The notes under the pieces are model-generated. The model did not search any database. It had not been told where the DNA came from and saw nothing but the letters and a program-made list of their open reading frames with translations. Below are positions 28,101 to 42,900 of a stretch of 64,000 nt of DNA, piece after piece (the first letter of the stretch is position 1; the number at the start of each line of letters is the position of its first letter). The stretch is taken from assembly GCA_943735955.1 (NCBI GenBank), contig CALSEQ010000035.1, positions 26,001 through 90,000 of the forward strand, given 5' to 3'. The translations under genes and the position numbers were made by a program. This DNA is from Piscicola geometra (Eukaryota > Annelida > Clitellata > Hirudinida > Piscicolidae).

Positions 28101-31100
28101 GAGATGAACACGAGATGAACACGAGATGAACACGAGATGAACACGAGATGAACACGAGATGAACACGAGATGAACACGAGATGAACACGAGATGAACACG
28201 AGATGAACACGAGATGAACACGAGATGAACACGAGATGAACACGAGATGAACACGAGATGAACACGAGATGAACACGAGATGAACACGAGATGAACACGA
28301 GATGAACACGAGATGAACACGAGATGAACACGAGATGAACACGAGATGAACACGAGATGAACACGAGATGAACACGAGATGAACACGAGATGAACACGAG
28401 ATGAACACGAGATGAACACGAGATGAACACGAGATGAACACGAGATGAACACGAGATGAACACGAGATGAACACGAGATGAACACGAGATGAACACGAGA
28501 TGAACACGAGATGAACACGAGATGAACACGAGATGAACACGAGATGAACACGAGATGAACACGAGATGAACACGAGATGAACACGAGATGAACACGAGAT
28601 GAACACGAGATGAACACGAGATGAACACGAGATGAACACGAGATGAACACGAGATGAACACGAGATGAACACGAGATGAACACGAGATGAACACGAGATG
28701 AACACGAGATGAACACGAGATGAACACGAGATGAACACGAGATGAACACGAGATGAACACGAGATGAACACGAGATGAACACGAGATGAACACGAGATGA
28801 ACACGAGATGAACACGAGATGAACACGAGATGAACACGAGATGAACACGAGATGAACACGAGATGAACACGAGATGAACACGAGATGAACACGAGATGAA
28901 CACGAGATGAACACGAGATGAACACGAGATGAACACGAGATGAACACGAGATGAACACGAGATGAACACGAGATGAACACGAGATGAACACGAGATGAAC
29001 ACGAGATGAACACGAGATGAACACGAGATGAACACGAGATGAACACGAGATGAACACGAGATGAACACGAGATGAACACGAGATGAACACGAGATGAACA
29101 CGAGATGAACACGAGATGAACACGAGATGAACACGAGATGAACACGAGATGAACACGAGATGAACACGAGATGAACACGAGATGAACACGAGATGAACAC
29201 GAGATGAACACGAGATGAACACGAGATGAACACGAGATGAACACGAGATGAACACGAGATGAACACGAGATGAACACGAGATGAACACGAGATGAACACG
29301 AGATGAACACGAGATGAACACGAGATGAACACGAGATGAACACGAGATGAACACGAGATGAACACGAGATGAACACGAGATGAACACGAGATGAACACGA
29401 GATGAACACGAGATGAACACGAGATGAACACGAGATGAACACGAGATGAACACGAGATGAACACGAGATGAACACGAGATGAACACGAGATGAACACGAG
29501 ATGAACACGAGATGAACACGAGATGAACACGAGATGAACACGAGATGAACACGAGATGAACACGAGATGAACACGAGATGAACACGAGATGAACACGAGA
29601 TGAACACGAGATGAACACGAGATGAACACGAGATGAACACGAGATGAACACGAGATGAACACGAGATGAACACGAGATGAACACGAGATGAACACGAGAT
29701 GAACACGAGATGAACACGAGATGAACACGAGATGAACACGAGATGAACACGAGATGAACACGAGATGAACACGAGATGAACACGAGATGAACACGAGATG
29801 AACACGAGATGAACACGAGATGAACACGAGATGAACACGAGATGAACACGAGATGAACACGAGATGAACACGAGATGAACACGAGATGAACACGAGATGA
29901 ACACGAGATGAACACGAGATGAACACGAGATGAACACGAGATGAACACGAGATGAACACGAGATGAACACGAGATGAACACGAGATGAACACGAGATGAA
30001 CACGAGATGAACACGAGATGAACACGAGATGAACACGAGATGAACACGAGATGAACACGAGATGAACACGAGATGAACACGAGATGAACACGAGATGAAC
30101 ACGAGATGAACACGAGATGAACACGAGATGAACACGAGATGAACACGAGATGAACACGAGATGAACACGAGATGAACACGAGATGAACACGAGATGAACA
30201 CGAGATGAACACGAGATGAACACGAGATGAACACGAGATGAACACGAGATGAACACGAGATGAACACGAGATGAACACGAGATGAACACGAGATGAACAC
30301 GAGATGAACACGAGATGAACACGAGATGAACACGAGATGAACACGAGATGAACACGAGATGAACACGAGATGAACACGAGATGAACACGAGATGAACACG
30401 AGATGAACACGAGATGAACACGAGATGAACACGAGATGAACACGAGATGAACACGAGATGAACACGAGATGAACACGAGATGAACACGAGATGAACACGA
30501 GATGAACACGAGATGAACACGAGATGAACACGAGATGAACACGAGATGAACACGAGATGAACACGAGATGAACACGAGATGAACACGAGATGAACACGAG
30601 ATGAACACGAGATGAACACGAGATGAACACGAGATGAACACGAGATGAACACGAGATGAACACGAGATGAACACGAGATGAACACGAGATGAACACGAGA
30701 TGAACACGAGATGAACACGAGATGAACACGAGATGAACACGAGATGAACACGAGATGAACACGAGATGAACACGAGATGAACACGAGATGAACACGAGAT
30801 GAACACGAGATGAACACGAGATGAACACGAGATGAACACGAGATGAACACGAGATGAACACGAGATGAACACGAGATGAACACGAGATGAACACGAGATG
30901 AACACGAGATGAACACGAGATGAACACGAGATGAACACGAGATGAACACGAGATGAACACGAGATGAACACGAGATGAACACGAGATGAACACGAGATGA
31001 ACACGAGATGAACACGAGATGAACACGAGATGAACACGAGATGAACACGAGATGAACACGAGATGAACACGAGATGAACACGAGATGAACACGAGATGAA

Positions 31101-32192
31101 CACGAGATGAACACGAGATGAACACGAGATGAACACGAGATGAACACGAGATGAACACGAGATGAACACGAGATGAACACGAGATGAACACGAGATGAAC
31201 ACGAGATGAACACGAGATGAACACGAGATGAACACGAGATGAACACGAGATGAACACGAGATGAACACGAGATGAACACGAGATGAACACGAGATGAACA
31301 CGAGATGAACACGAGATGAACACGAGATGAACACGAGATGAACACGAGATGAACACGAGATGAACACGAGATGAACACGAGATGAACACGAGATGAACAC
31401 GAGATGAACACGAGATGAACACGAGATGAACACGAGATGAACACGAGATGAACACGAGATGAACACGAGATGAACACGAGATGAACACGAGATGAACACG
31501 AGATGAACACGAGATGAACACGAGATGAACACGAGATGAACACGAGATGAACACGAGATGAACACGAGATGAACACGAGATGAACACGAGATGAACACGA
31601 GATGAACACGAGATGAACACGAGATGAACACGAGATGAACACGAGATGAACACGAGATGAACACGAGATGAACACGAGATGAACACGAGATGAACACGAG
31701 ATGAACACGAGATGAACACGAGATGAACACGAGATGAACACGAGATGAACACGAGATGAACACGAGATGAACACGAGATGAACACGAGATGAACACGAGA
31801 TGAACACGAGATGAACACGAGATGAACACGAGATGAACACGAGATGAACACGAGATGAACACGAGATGAACACGAGATGAACACGAGATGAACACGAGAT
31901 GAACACGAGATGAACACGAGATGAACACGAGATGAACACGAGATGAACACGAGATGAACACGAGATGAACACGAGATGAACACGAGATGAACACGAGATG
32001 AACACGAGATGAACACGAGATGAACACGAGATGAACACGAGATGAACACGAGATGAACACGAGATGAACACGAGATGAACACGAGATGAACACGAGATGA
32101 ACACGAAATGAACACGAGATGAACACGAGATGAACACGAGATGAACACGAGATGAACACGAGATGAACACGAGATGAACACGAGATGAACAT
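25105..32192. repeat. 11-bp satellite array A3
   Basis: About 644 tandem copies of CACGAGATGAA. One enlarged 15-bp unit lies at about 27003-27010 (ATGAACAAACACGAG, four extra bases). A G to A variant occurs at 32107, 85 bp before the right end. No variant is seen at the left end. With the 4-bp insertion removed, the length fits a multiple of 11. It is not coding. Confidence 0.98.
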
Positions 32193-33037
32193 GAGAATGT
32201 TAAAAACATTAAAAAGAATGTTAAAAACTTTGAAAAGAATGTTAAAAACTTTAAAAAGAATGTTAAAAACTTTAAAAAGAATGTTAAAAACTTTAAAAAG
32301 AATGTTAAAAACTTTGAAAAGAATGTTAAAAACTTTGAAAAGAATGTTAAAAACTTTAAAAAGAATGTTAAAAACTTTGAAAAGAATGTTAAAAACATTA
32401 AAAAGAATGTTGAAAACTTTGAAAAGAATGTTAAAAACTTTAAAAAGAATGTTAAAAACTTTAAAAAGAATGTTAAAAACTTTAAAAAGAATGTTAAAAA
32501 CTTTAAAAAGAATGTTAAAAACTTTAAAAAGAATGTTAAAAACTTTAAAAAGAATGTTAAAAACTTTAAAAAGAATGTTAAAAACTTTAGAAAGAATGTT
32601 AAAACTTTGAAAAGAATGTTAAAAACATTAAAAAGAATGTTGAAAACTTTGAAAAGAATGTTAAAAACTTCAAAAAGAATGTTAAAAACTTTGAAAAGAA
32701 TGTTAAAAACTTTGAAAAGAATGTTAAAAACTTTAAAAAGAATGTTAAAAACTTTGAAAAGAATGTTAAAAACATTTTAAAAAATGTTGAAAACTTTGAA
32801 AAGAATGTTAAAAACTTTAAAAAGAATGTTAAAAACTTTAAAAAGAATGTTAAAAACTTTAAAAAGAATGTTAAAAACTTCAAAAAGAATGTTAAAAACT
32901 TTAAAAAGACTGTTAAAAACTTTAAAAAGAATGTTAAAAACTTTAAAAAGAATGTTAAAAACTTTAAAAAGAATGTTAAAAACTTTAAAAAGAATGGTAA
33001 AAACTTTGAAAAAAATGTTAAAAACATTAACAATAAT
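32193..33037. repeat. 21-bp satellite array B3
   Basis: 845 bp of the 21-bp unit: 405 bp proximal and 440 bp distal to the 20-bp marker unit at 32598. It opens with a CATT-type unit right after the ACATGAG boundary, as B4 does. It lacks the two 21-bp units that open B1 and B5. It is nearly identical to B4; I see two base differences. It has the derived A at 33013. Confidence 0.97.
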
Positions 33038-33089
33038 GGAAAATTTCCGGCGAGGGAAACAGAGAAAGCAGCCGTCTAGGCTATCAACA
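33038..33089. repeat. 52-bp remnant of unit C (c3)
   Basis: The same 52 bp, with the same left and right junctions, as at 25053-25104. I see no base change. Confidence 0.95.
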
Positions 33090-36000
33090 GAGATGAACAC
33101 GAGATGAACACGAGATGAACACGAGATGAACACGAGATGAACACGAGATGAACACGAGATGAACACGAAATGAACACGAGATGAACACGAGATGAACACG
33201 AGATGAACACGAGATGAACACGAAATGAACACGAGATGAACACGAGATGAACACGAGATGAACACGAGATGAACACGAGATGAACACGAGATGAACACGA
33301 GATGAACACGAGATGAACACGAGATGAACACGAGATGAACACGAGATGAACACGAGATGAACACGAGATGAACACGAGATGAACACGAGATGAACACGAG
33401 ATGAACACGAGATGAACACGAGATGAACACGAGATGAACACGAGATGAACACGAGATGAACACGAGATGAACACGAGATGAACACGAGATGAACACGAGA
33501 TGAACACGAGATGAACACGAGATGAACACGAGATGAACACGAGATGAACACGAGATGAACACGAGATGAACACGAGATGAACACGAGATGAACACGAGAT
33601 GAACACGAGATGAACACGAGATGAACACGAGATGAACACGAGATGAACACGAGATGAACACGAGATGAACACGAGATGAACACGAGATGAACACGAGATG
33701 AACACGAGATGAACACGAGATGAACACGAGATGAACACGAGATGAACACGAGATGAACACGAGATGAACACGAGATGAACACGAGATGAACACGAGATGA
33801 ACACGAGATGAACACGAGATGAACACGAGATGAACACGAGATGAACACGAGATGAACACGAGATGAACACGAGATGAACACGAGATGAACACGAGATGAA
33901 CACGAGATGAACACGAGATGAACACGAGATGAACACGAGATGAACACGAGATGAACACGAGATGAACACGAGATGAACACGAGATGAACACGAGATGAAC
34001 ACGAGATGAACACGAGATGAACACGAGATGAACACGAGATGAACACGAGATGAACACGAGATGAACACGAGATGAACACGAGATGAACACGAGATGAACA
34101 CGAGATGAACACGAGATGAACACGAGATGAACACGAGATGAACACGAGATGAACACGAGATGAACACGAGATGAACACGAGATGAACACGAGATGAACAC
34201 GAGATGAACACGAGATGAACACGAGATGAACACGAGATGAACACGAGATGAACACGAGATGAACACGAGATGAACACGAGATGAACACGAGATGAACACG
34301 AGATGAACACGAGATGAACACGAGATGAACACGAGATGAACACGAGATGAACACGAGATGAACACGAGATGAACACGAGATGAACACGAGATGAACACGA
34401 GATGAACACGAGATGAACACGAGATGAACACGAGATGAACACGAGATGAACACGAGATGAACACGAGATGAACACGAGATGAACACGAGATGAACACGAG
34501 ATGAACACGAGATGAACACGAGATGAACACGAGATGAACACGAGATGAACACGAGATGAACACGAGATGAACACGAGATGAACACGAGATGAACACGAGA
34601 TGAACACGAGATGAACACGAGATGAACACGAGATGAACACGAGATGAACACGAGATGAACACGAGATGAACACGAGATGAACACGAGATGAACACGAGAT
34701 GAACACGAGATGAACACGAGATGAACACGAGATGAACACGAGATGAACACGAGATGAACACGAGATGAACACGAGATGAACACGAGATGAACACGAGATG
34801 AACACGAGATGAACACGAGATGAACACGAGATGAACACGAGATGAACACGAGATGAACACGAGATGAACACGAGATGAACACGAGATGAACACGAGATGA
34901 ACACGAGATGAACACGAGATGAACACGAGATGAACACGAGATGAACACGAGATGAACACGAGATGAACACGAGATGAACACGAGATGAACACGAGATGAA
35001 CACGAGATGAACACGAGATGAACACGAGATGAACACGAGATGAACACGAGATGAACACGAGATGAACACGAGATGAACACGAGATGAACACGAGATGAAC
35101 ACGAGATGAACACGAGATGAACACGAGATGAACACGAGATGAACACGAGATGAACACGAGATGAACACGAGATGAACACGAGATGAACACGAGATGAACA
35201 CGAGATGAACACGAGATGAACACGAGATGAACACGAGATGAACACGAGATGAACACGAGATGAACACGAGATGAACACGAGATGAACACGAGATGAACAC
35301 GAGATGAACACGAGATGAACACGAGATGAACACGAGATGAACACGAGATGAACACGAGATGAACACGAGATGAACACGAGATGAACACGAGATGAACACG
35401 AGATGAACACGAGATGAACACGAGATGAACACGAGATGAACACGAGATGAACACGAGATGAACACGAGATGAACACGAGATGAACACGAGATGAACACGA
35501 GATGAACACGAGATGAACACGAGATGAACACGAGATGAACACGAGATGAACACGAGATGAACACGAGATGAACACGAGATGAACACGAGATGAACACGAG
35601 ATGAACACGAGATGAACACGAGATGAACACGAGATGAACACGAGATGAACACGAGATGAACACGAGATGAACACGAGATGAACACGAGATGAACACGAGA
35701 TGAACACGAGATGAACACGAGATGAACACGAGATGAACACGAGATGAACACGAGATGAACACGAGATGAACACGAGATGAACACGAGATGAACACGAGAT
35801 GAACACGAGATGAACACGAGATGAACACGAGATGAACACGAGATGAACACGAGATGAACACGAGATGAACACGAGATGAACACGAGATGAACACGAGATG
35901 AACACGAGATGAACACGAGATGAACACGAGATGAACACGAGATGAACACGAGATGAACACGAGATGAACACGAGATGAACACGAGATGAACACGAGATGA

Positions 36001-39000
36001 ACACGAGATGAACACGAGATGAACACGAGATGAACACGAGATGAACACGAGATGAACACGAGATGAACACGAGATGAACACGAGATGAACACGAGATGAA
36101 CACGAGATGAACACGAGATGAACACGAGATGAACACGAGATGAACACGAGATGAACACGAGATGAACACGAGATGAACACGAGATGAACACGAGATGAAC
36201 ACGAGATGAACACGAGATGAACACGAGATGAACACGAGATGAACACGAGATGAACACGAGATGAACACGAGATGAACACGAGATGAACACGAGATGAACA
36301 CGAGATGAACACGAGATGAACACGAGATGAACACGAGATGAACACGAGATGAACACGAGATGAACACGAGATGAACACGAGATGAACACGAGATGAACAC
36401 GAGATGAACACGAGATGAACACGAGATGAACACGAGATGAACACGAGATGAACACGAGATGAACACGAGATGAACACGAGATGAACACGAGATGAACACG
36501 AGATGAACACGAGATGAACACGAGATGAACACGAGATGAACACGAGATGAACACGAGATGAACACGAGATGAACACGAGATGAACACGAGATGAACACGA
36601 GATGAACACGAGATGAACACGAGATGAACACGAGATGAACACGAGATGAACACGAGATGAACACGAGATGAACACGAGATGAACACGAGATGAACACGAG
36701 ATGAACACGAGATGAACACGAGATGAACACGAGATGAACACGAGATGAACACGAGATGAACACGAGATGAACACGAGATGAACACGAGATGAACACGAGA
36801 TGAACACGAGATGAACACGAGATGAACACGAGATGAACACGAGATGAACACGAGATGAACACGAGATGAACACGAGATGAACACGAGATGAACACGAGAT
36901 GAACACGAGATGAACACGAGATGAACACGAGATGAACACGAGATGAACACGAGATGAACACGAGATGAACACGAGATGAACACGAGATGAACACGAGATG
37001 AACACGAGATGAACACGAGATGAACACGAGATGAACACGAGATGAACACGAGATGAACACGAGATGAACACGAGATGAACACGAGATGAACACGAGATGA
37101 ACACGAGATGAACACGAGATGAACACGAGATGAACACGAGATGAACACGAGATGAACACGAGATGAACACGAGATGAACACGAGATGAACACGAGATGAA
37201 CACGAGATGAACACGAGATGAACACGAGATGAACACGAGATGAACACGAGATGAACACGAGATGAACACGAGATGAACACGAGATGAACACGAGATGAAC
37301 ACGAGATGAACACGAGATGAACACGAGATGAACACGAGATGAACACGAGATGAACACGAGATGAACACGAGATGAACACGAGATGAACACGAGATGAACA
37401 CGAGATGAACACGAGATGAACACGAGATGAACACGAGATGAACACGAGATGAACACGAGATGAACACGAGATGAACACGAGATGAACACGAGATGAACAC
37501 GAGATGAACACGAGATGAACACGAGATGAACACGAGATGAACACGAGATGAACACGAGATGAACACGAGATGAACACGAGATGAACACGAGATGAACACG
37601 AGATGAACACGAGATGAACACGAGATGAACACGAGATGAACACGAGATGAACACGAGATGAACACGAGATGAACACGAGATGAACACGAGATGAACACGA
37701 GATGAACACGAGATGAACACGAGATGAACACGAGATGAACACGAGATGAACACGAGATGAACACGAGATGAACACGAGATGAACACGAGATGAACACGAG
37801 ATGAACACGAGATGAACACGAGATGAACACGAGATGAACACGAGATGAACACGAGATGAACACGAGATGAACACGAGATGAACACGAGATGAACACGAGA
37901 TGAACACGAGATGAACACGAGATGAACACGAGATGAACACGAGATGAACACGAGATGAACACGAGATGAACACGAGATGAACACGAGATGAACACGAGAT
38001 GAACACGAGATGAACACGAGATGAACACGAGATGAACACGAGATGAACACGAGATGAACACGAGATGAACACGAGATGAACACGAGATGAACACGAGATG
38101 AACACGAGATGAACACGAGATGAACACGAGATGAACACGAGATGAACACGAGATGAACACGAGATGAACACGAGATGAACACGAGATGAACACGAGATGA
38201 ACACGAGATGAACACGAGATGAACACGAGATGAACACGAGATGAACACGAGATGAACACGAGATGAACACGAGATGAACACGAGATGAACACGAGATGAA
38301 CACGAGATGAACACGAGATGAACACGAGATGAACACGAGATGAACACGAGATGAACACGAGATGAACACGAGATGAACACGAGATGAACACGAGATGAAC
38401 ACGAGATGAACACGAGATGAACACGAGATGAACACGAGATGAACACGAGATGAACACGAGATGAACACGAGATGAACACGAGATGAACACGAGATGAACA
38501 CGAGATGAACACGAGATGAACACGAGATGAACACGAGATGAACACGAGATGAACACGAGATGAACACGAGATGAACACGAGATGAACACGAGATGAACAC
38601 GAGATGAACACGAGATGAACACGAGATGAACACGAGATGAACACGAGATGAACACGAGATGAACACGAGATGAACACGAGATGAACACGAGATGAACACG
38701 AGATGAACACGAGATGAACACGAGATGAACACGAGATGAACACGAGATGAACACGAGATGAACACGAGATGAACACGAGATGAACACGAGATGAACACGA
38801 GATGAACACGAGATGAACACGAGATGAACACGAGATGAACACGAGATGAACACGAGATGAACACGAGATGAACACGAGATGAACACGAGATGAACACGAG
38901 ATGAACACGAGATGAACACGAGATGAACACGAAATGAACACGAGATGAACACGAGATGAACACGAGATGAACACGAGATGAACACGAGATGAACACGAGA

Positions 39001-39018
39001 TGAACACGAGATGAACAT
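33090..39018. repeat. 11-bp satellite array A4, shortest complete array
   Basis: About 539 tandem copies of CACGAGATGAA with no net indel: from 33092 to 39018 the distance is exactly 538 units plus 8 bp. G to A variants lie at 33169 and 33224 (7 and 12 units from the left end) and at 38933 (85 bp from the right end). The left-end pair is repeated exactly in A5 and the right-end one in A3. It is not coding. Confidence 0.98.
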
Positions 39019-39863
39019 GAGAATGTTAAAAACATTAAAAAGAATGTTAAAAACTTTGAAAAGAATGTTAAAAACTTTAAAAAGAATGTTAAAAACTTTA
39101 AAAAGAATGTTAAAAACTTTAAAAAGAATGTTAAAAACTTTGAAAAGAATGTTAAAAACTTTGAAAAGAATGTTAAAAACTTTAAAAAGAATGTTAAAAA
39201 CTTTGAAAAGAATGTTAAAAACATTCAAAAGAATGTTGAAAACTTTGAAAAGAATGTTAAAAACTTTAAAAAGAATGTTAAAAACTTTAAAAAGAATGTT
39301 AAAAACTTTAAAAAGAATGTTAAAAACTTTAAAAAGAATGTTAAAAACTTTAAAAAGAATGTTAAAAACTTTAAAAAGAATGTTAAAAACTTTAAAAAGA
39401 ATGTTAAAAACTTTAGAAAGAATGTTAAAACTTTGAAAAGAATGTTAAAAACATTAAAAAGAATGTTGAAAACTTTGAAAAGAATGTTAAAAACTTCAAA
39501 AAGAATGTTAAAAACTTTGAAAAGAATGTTAAAAACTTTGAAAAGAATGTTAAAAACTTTAAAAAGAATGTTAAAAACTTTGAAAAGAATGTTAAAAACA
39601 TTTAAAAAAATGTTGAAAACTTTGAAAAGAATGTTAAAAACTTTAAAAAGAATGTTAAAAACTTTAAAAAGAATGTTAAAAACTTTAAAAAGAATGTTAA
39701 AAACTTCAAAAAGAATGTTAAAAACTTTAAAAAGACTGTTAAAAACTTTAAAAAGAATGTTAAAAACTTTAAAAAGAATGTTAAAAACTTTAAAAAGAAT
39801 GTTAAAAACTTTAAAAAGAATGGTAAAAACTTTGAAAAAAATGTTAAAAACATTAACAATAAT
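39019..39863. repeat. 21-bp satellite array B4
   Basis: 845 bp, with the same unit order as B3. Visible differences are CATTC at 39222-39226 where B3 has CATTA, and CATTTA where B3 has CATTTT near 39600. The 20-bp marker unit is at 39424, 440 bp from the end. It has the derived A at 39839 shared with B2 and B3. It ends at the common AACAATAAT/GG junction. Confidence 0.97.
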
Positions 39864-39915
39864 GGAAAATTTCCGGCGAGGGAAACAGAGAAAGCAGCCG
39901 TCTAGGCTATCAACA
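39864..39915. repeat. 52-bp remnant of unit C (c4)
   Basis: The same 52 bp and the same flanking junctions as the other remnants. Confidence 0.95.
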
Positions 39916-42900
39916 GAGATGAACACGAGATGAACACGAGATGAACACGAGATGAACACGAGATGAACACGAGATGAACACGAGATGAACACGAAATGAA
40001 CACGAGATGAACACGAGATGAACACGAGATGAACACGAGATGAACACGAAATGAACACGAGATGAACACGAGATGAACACGAGATGAACACGAGATGAAC
40101 ACGAGATGAACACGAGATGAACACGAGATGAACACGAGATGAACACGAGATGAACACGAGATGAACACGAGATGAACACGAGATGAACACGAGATGAACA
40201 CGAGATGAACACGAGATGAACACGAGATGAACACGAGATGAACACGAGATGAACACGAGATGAACACGAGATGAACACGAGATGAACACGAGATGAACAC
40301 GAGATGAACACGAGATGAACACGAGATGAACACGAGATGAACACGAGATGAACACGAGATGAACACGAGATGAACACGAGATGAACACGAGATGAACACG
40401 AGATGAACACGAGATGAACACGAGATGAACACGAGATGAACACGAGATGAACACGAGATGAACACGAGATGAACACGAGATGAACACGAGATGAACACGA
40501 GATGAACACGAGATGAACACGAGATGAACACGAGATGAACACGAGATGAACACGAGATGAACACGAGATGAACACGAGATGAACACGAGATGAACACGAG
40601 ATGAACACGAGATGAACACGAGATGAACACGAGATGAACACGAGATGAACACGAGATGAACACGAGATGAACACGAGATGAACACGAGATGAACACGAGA
40701 TGAACACGAGATGAACACGAGATGAACACGAGATGAACACGAGATGAACACGAGATGAACACGAGATGAACACGAGATGAACACGAGATGAACACGAGAT
40801 GAACACGAGATGAACACGAGATGAACACGAGATGAACACGAGATGAACACGAGATGAACACGAGATGAACACGATGAACACGAGATGAACACGAGATGAA
40901 CACGAGATGAACACGAGATGAACACGAGATGAACACGAGATGAACACGAGATGAACACGAGATGAACACGAGATGAACACGAGATGAACACGAGATGAAC
41001 ACGAGATGAACACGAGATGAACACGAGATGAACACGAGATGAACACGAGATGAACACGAGATGAACACGAGATGAACACGAGATGAACACGAGATGAACA
41101 CGAGATGAACACGAGATGAACACGAGATGAACACGAGATGAACACGAGATGAACACGAGATGAACACGAGATGAACACGAGATGAACACGAGATGAACAC
41201 GAGATGAACACGAGATGAACACGAGATGAACACGAGATGAACACGAGATGAACACGAGATGAACACGAGATGAACACGAGATGAACACGAGATGAACACG
41301 AGATGAACACGAGATGAACACGAGATGAACACGAGATGAACACGAGATGAACACGAGATGAACACGAGATGAACACGAGATGAACACGAGATGAACACGA
41401 GATGAACACGAGATGAACACGAGATGAACACGAGATGAACACGAGATGAACACGAGATGAACACGAGATGAACACGAGATGAACACGAGATGAACACGAG
41501 ATGAACACGAGATGAACACGAGATGAACACGAGATGAACACGAGATGAACACGAGATGAACACGAGATGAACACGAGATGAACACGAGATGAACACGAGA
41601 TGAACACGAGATGAACACGAGATGAACACGAGATGAACACGAGATGAACACGAGATGAACACGAGATGAACACGAGATGAACACGAGATGAACACGAGAT
41701 GAACACGAGATGAACACGAGATGAACACGAGATGAACACGAGATGAACACGAGATGAACACGAGATGAACACGAGATGAACACGAGATGAACACGAGATG
41801 AACACGAGATGAACACGAGATGAACACGAGATGAACACGAGATGAACACGAGATGAACACGAGATGAACACGAGATGAACACGAGATGAACACGAGATGA
41901 ACACGAGATGAACACGAGATGAACACGAGATGAACACGAGATGAACACGAGATGAACACGAGATGAACACGAGATGAACACGAGATGAACACGAGATGAA
42001 CACGAGATGAACACGAGATGAACACGAGATGAACACGAGATGAACACGAGATGAACACGAGATGAACACGAGATGAACACGAGATGAACACGAGATGAAC
42101 ACGAGATGAACACGAGATGAACACGAGATGAACACGAGATGAACACGAGATGAACACGAGATGAACACGAGATGAACACGAGATGAACACGAGATGAACA
42201 CGAGATGAACACGAGATGAACACGAGATGAACACGAGATGAACACGAGATGAACACGAGATGAACACGAGATGAACACGAGATGAACACGAGATGAACAC
42301 GAGATGAACACGAGATGAACACGAGATGAACACGAGATGAACACGAGATGAACACGAGATGAACACGAGATGAACACGAGATGAACACGAGATGAACACG
42401 AGATGAACACGAGATGAACACGAGATGAACACGAGATGAACACGAGATGAACACGAGATGAACACGAGATGAACACGAGATGAACACGAGATGAACACGA
42501 GATGAACACGAGATGAACACGAGATGAACACGAGATGAACACGAGATGAACACGAGATGAACACGAGATGAACACGAGATGAACACGAGATGAACACGAG
42601 ATGAACACGAGATGAACACGAGATGAACACGAGATGAACACGAGATGAACACGAGATGAACACGAGATGAACACGAGATGAACACGAGATGAACACGAGA
42701 TGAACACGAGATGAACACGAGATGAACACGAGATGAACACGAGATGAACACGAGATGAACACGAGATGAACACGAGATGAACACGAGATGAACACGAGAT
42801 GAACACGAGATGAACACGAGATGAACACGAGATGAACACGAGATGAACACGAGATGAACACGAGATGAACACGAGATGAACACGAGATGAACACGAGATG

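Noticed and set aside
13290..32192. Giant minus-strand reading frames (2,000 to 8,000 codons) of an 11-residue repeat
   Set aside because: They exist in all three minus frames at once, run through the 21-bp arrays and the junctions, and follow directly from a stop-free 11-bp unit. There is no codon-level constraint and no non-repeat domain.
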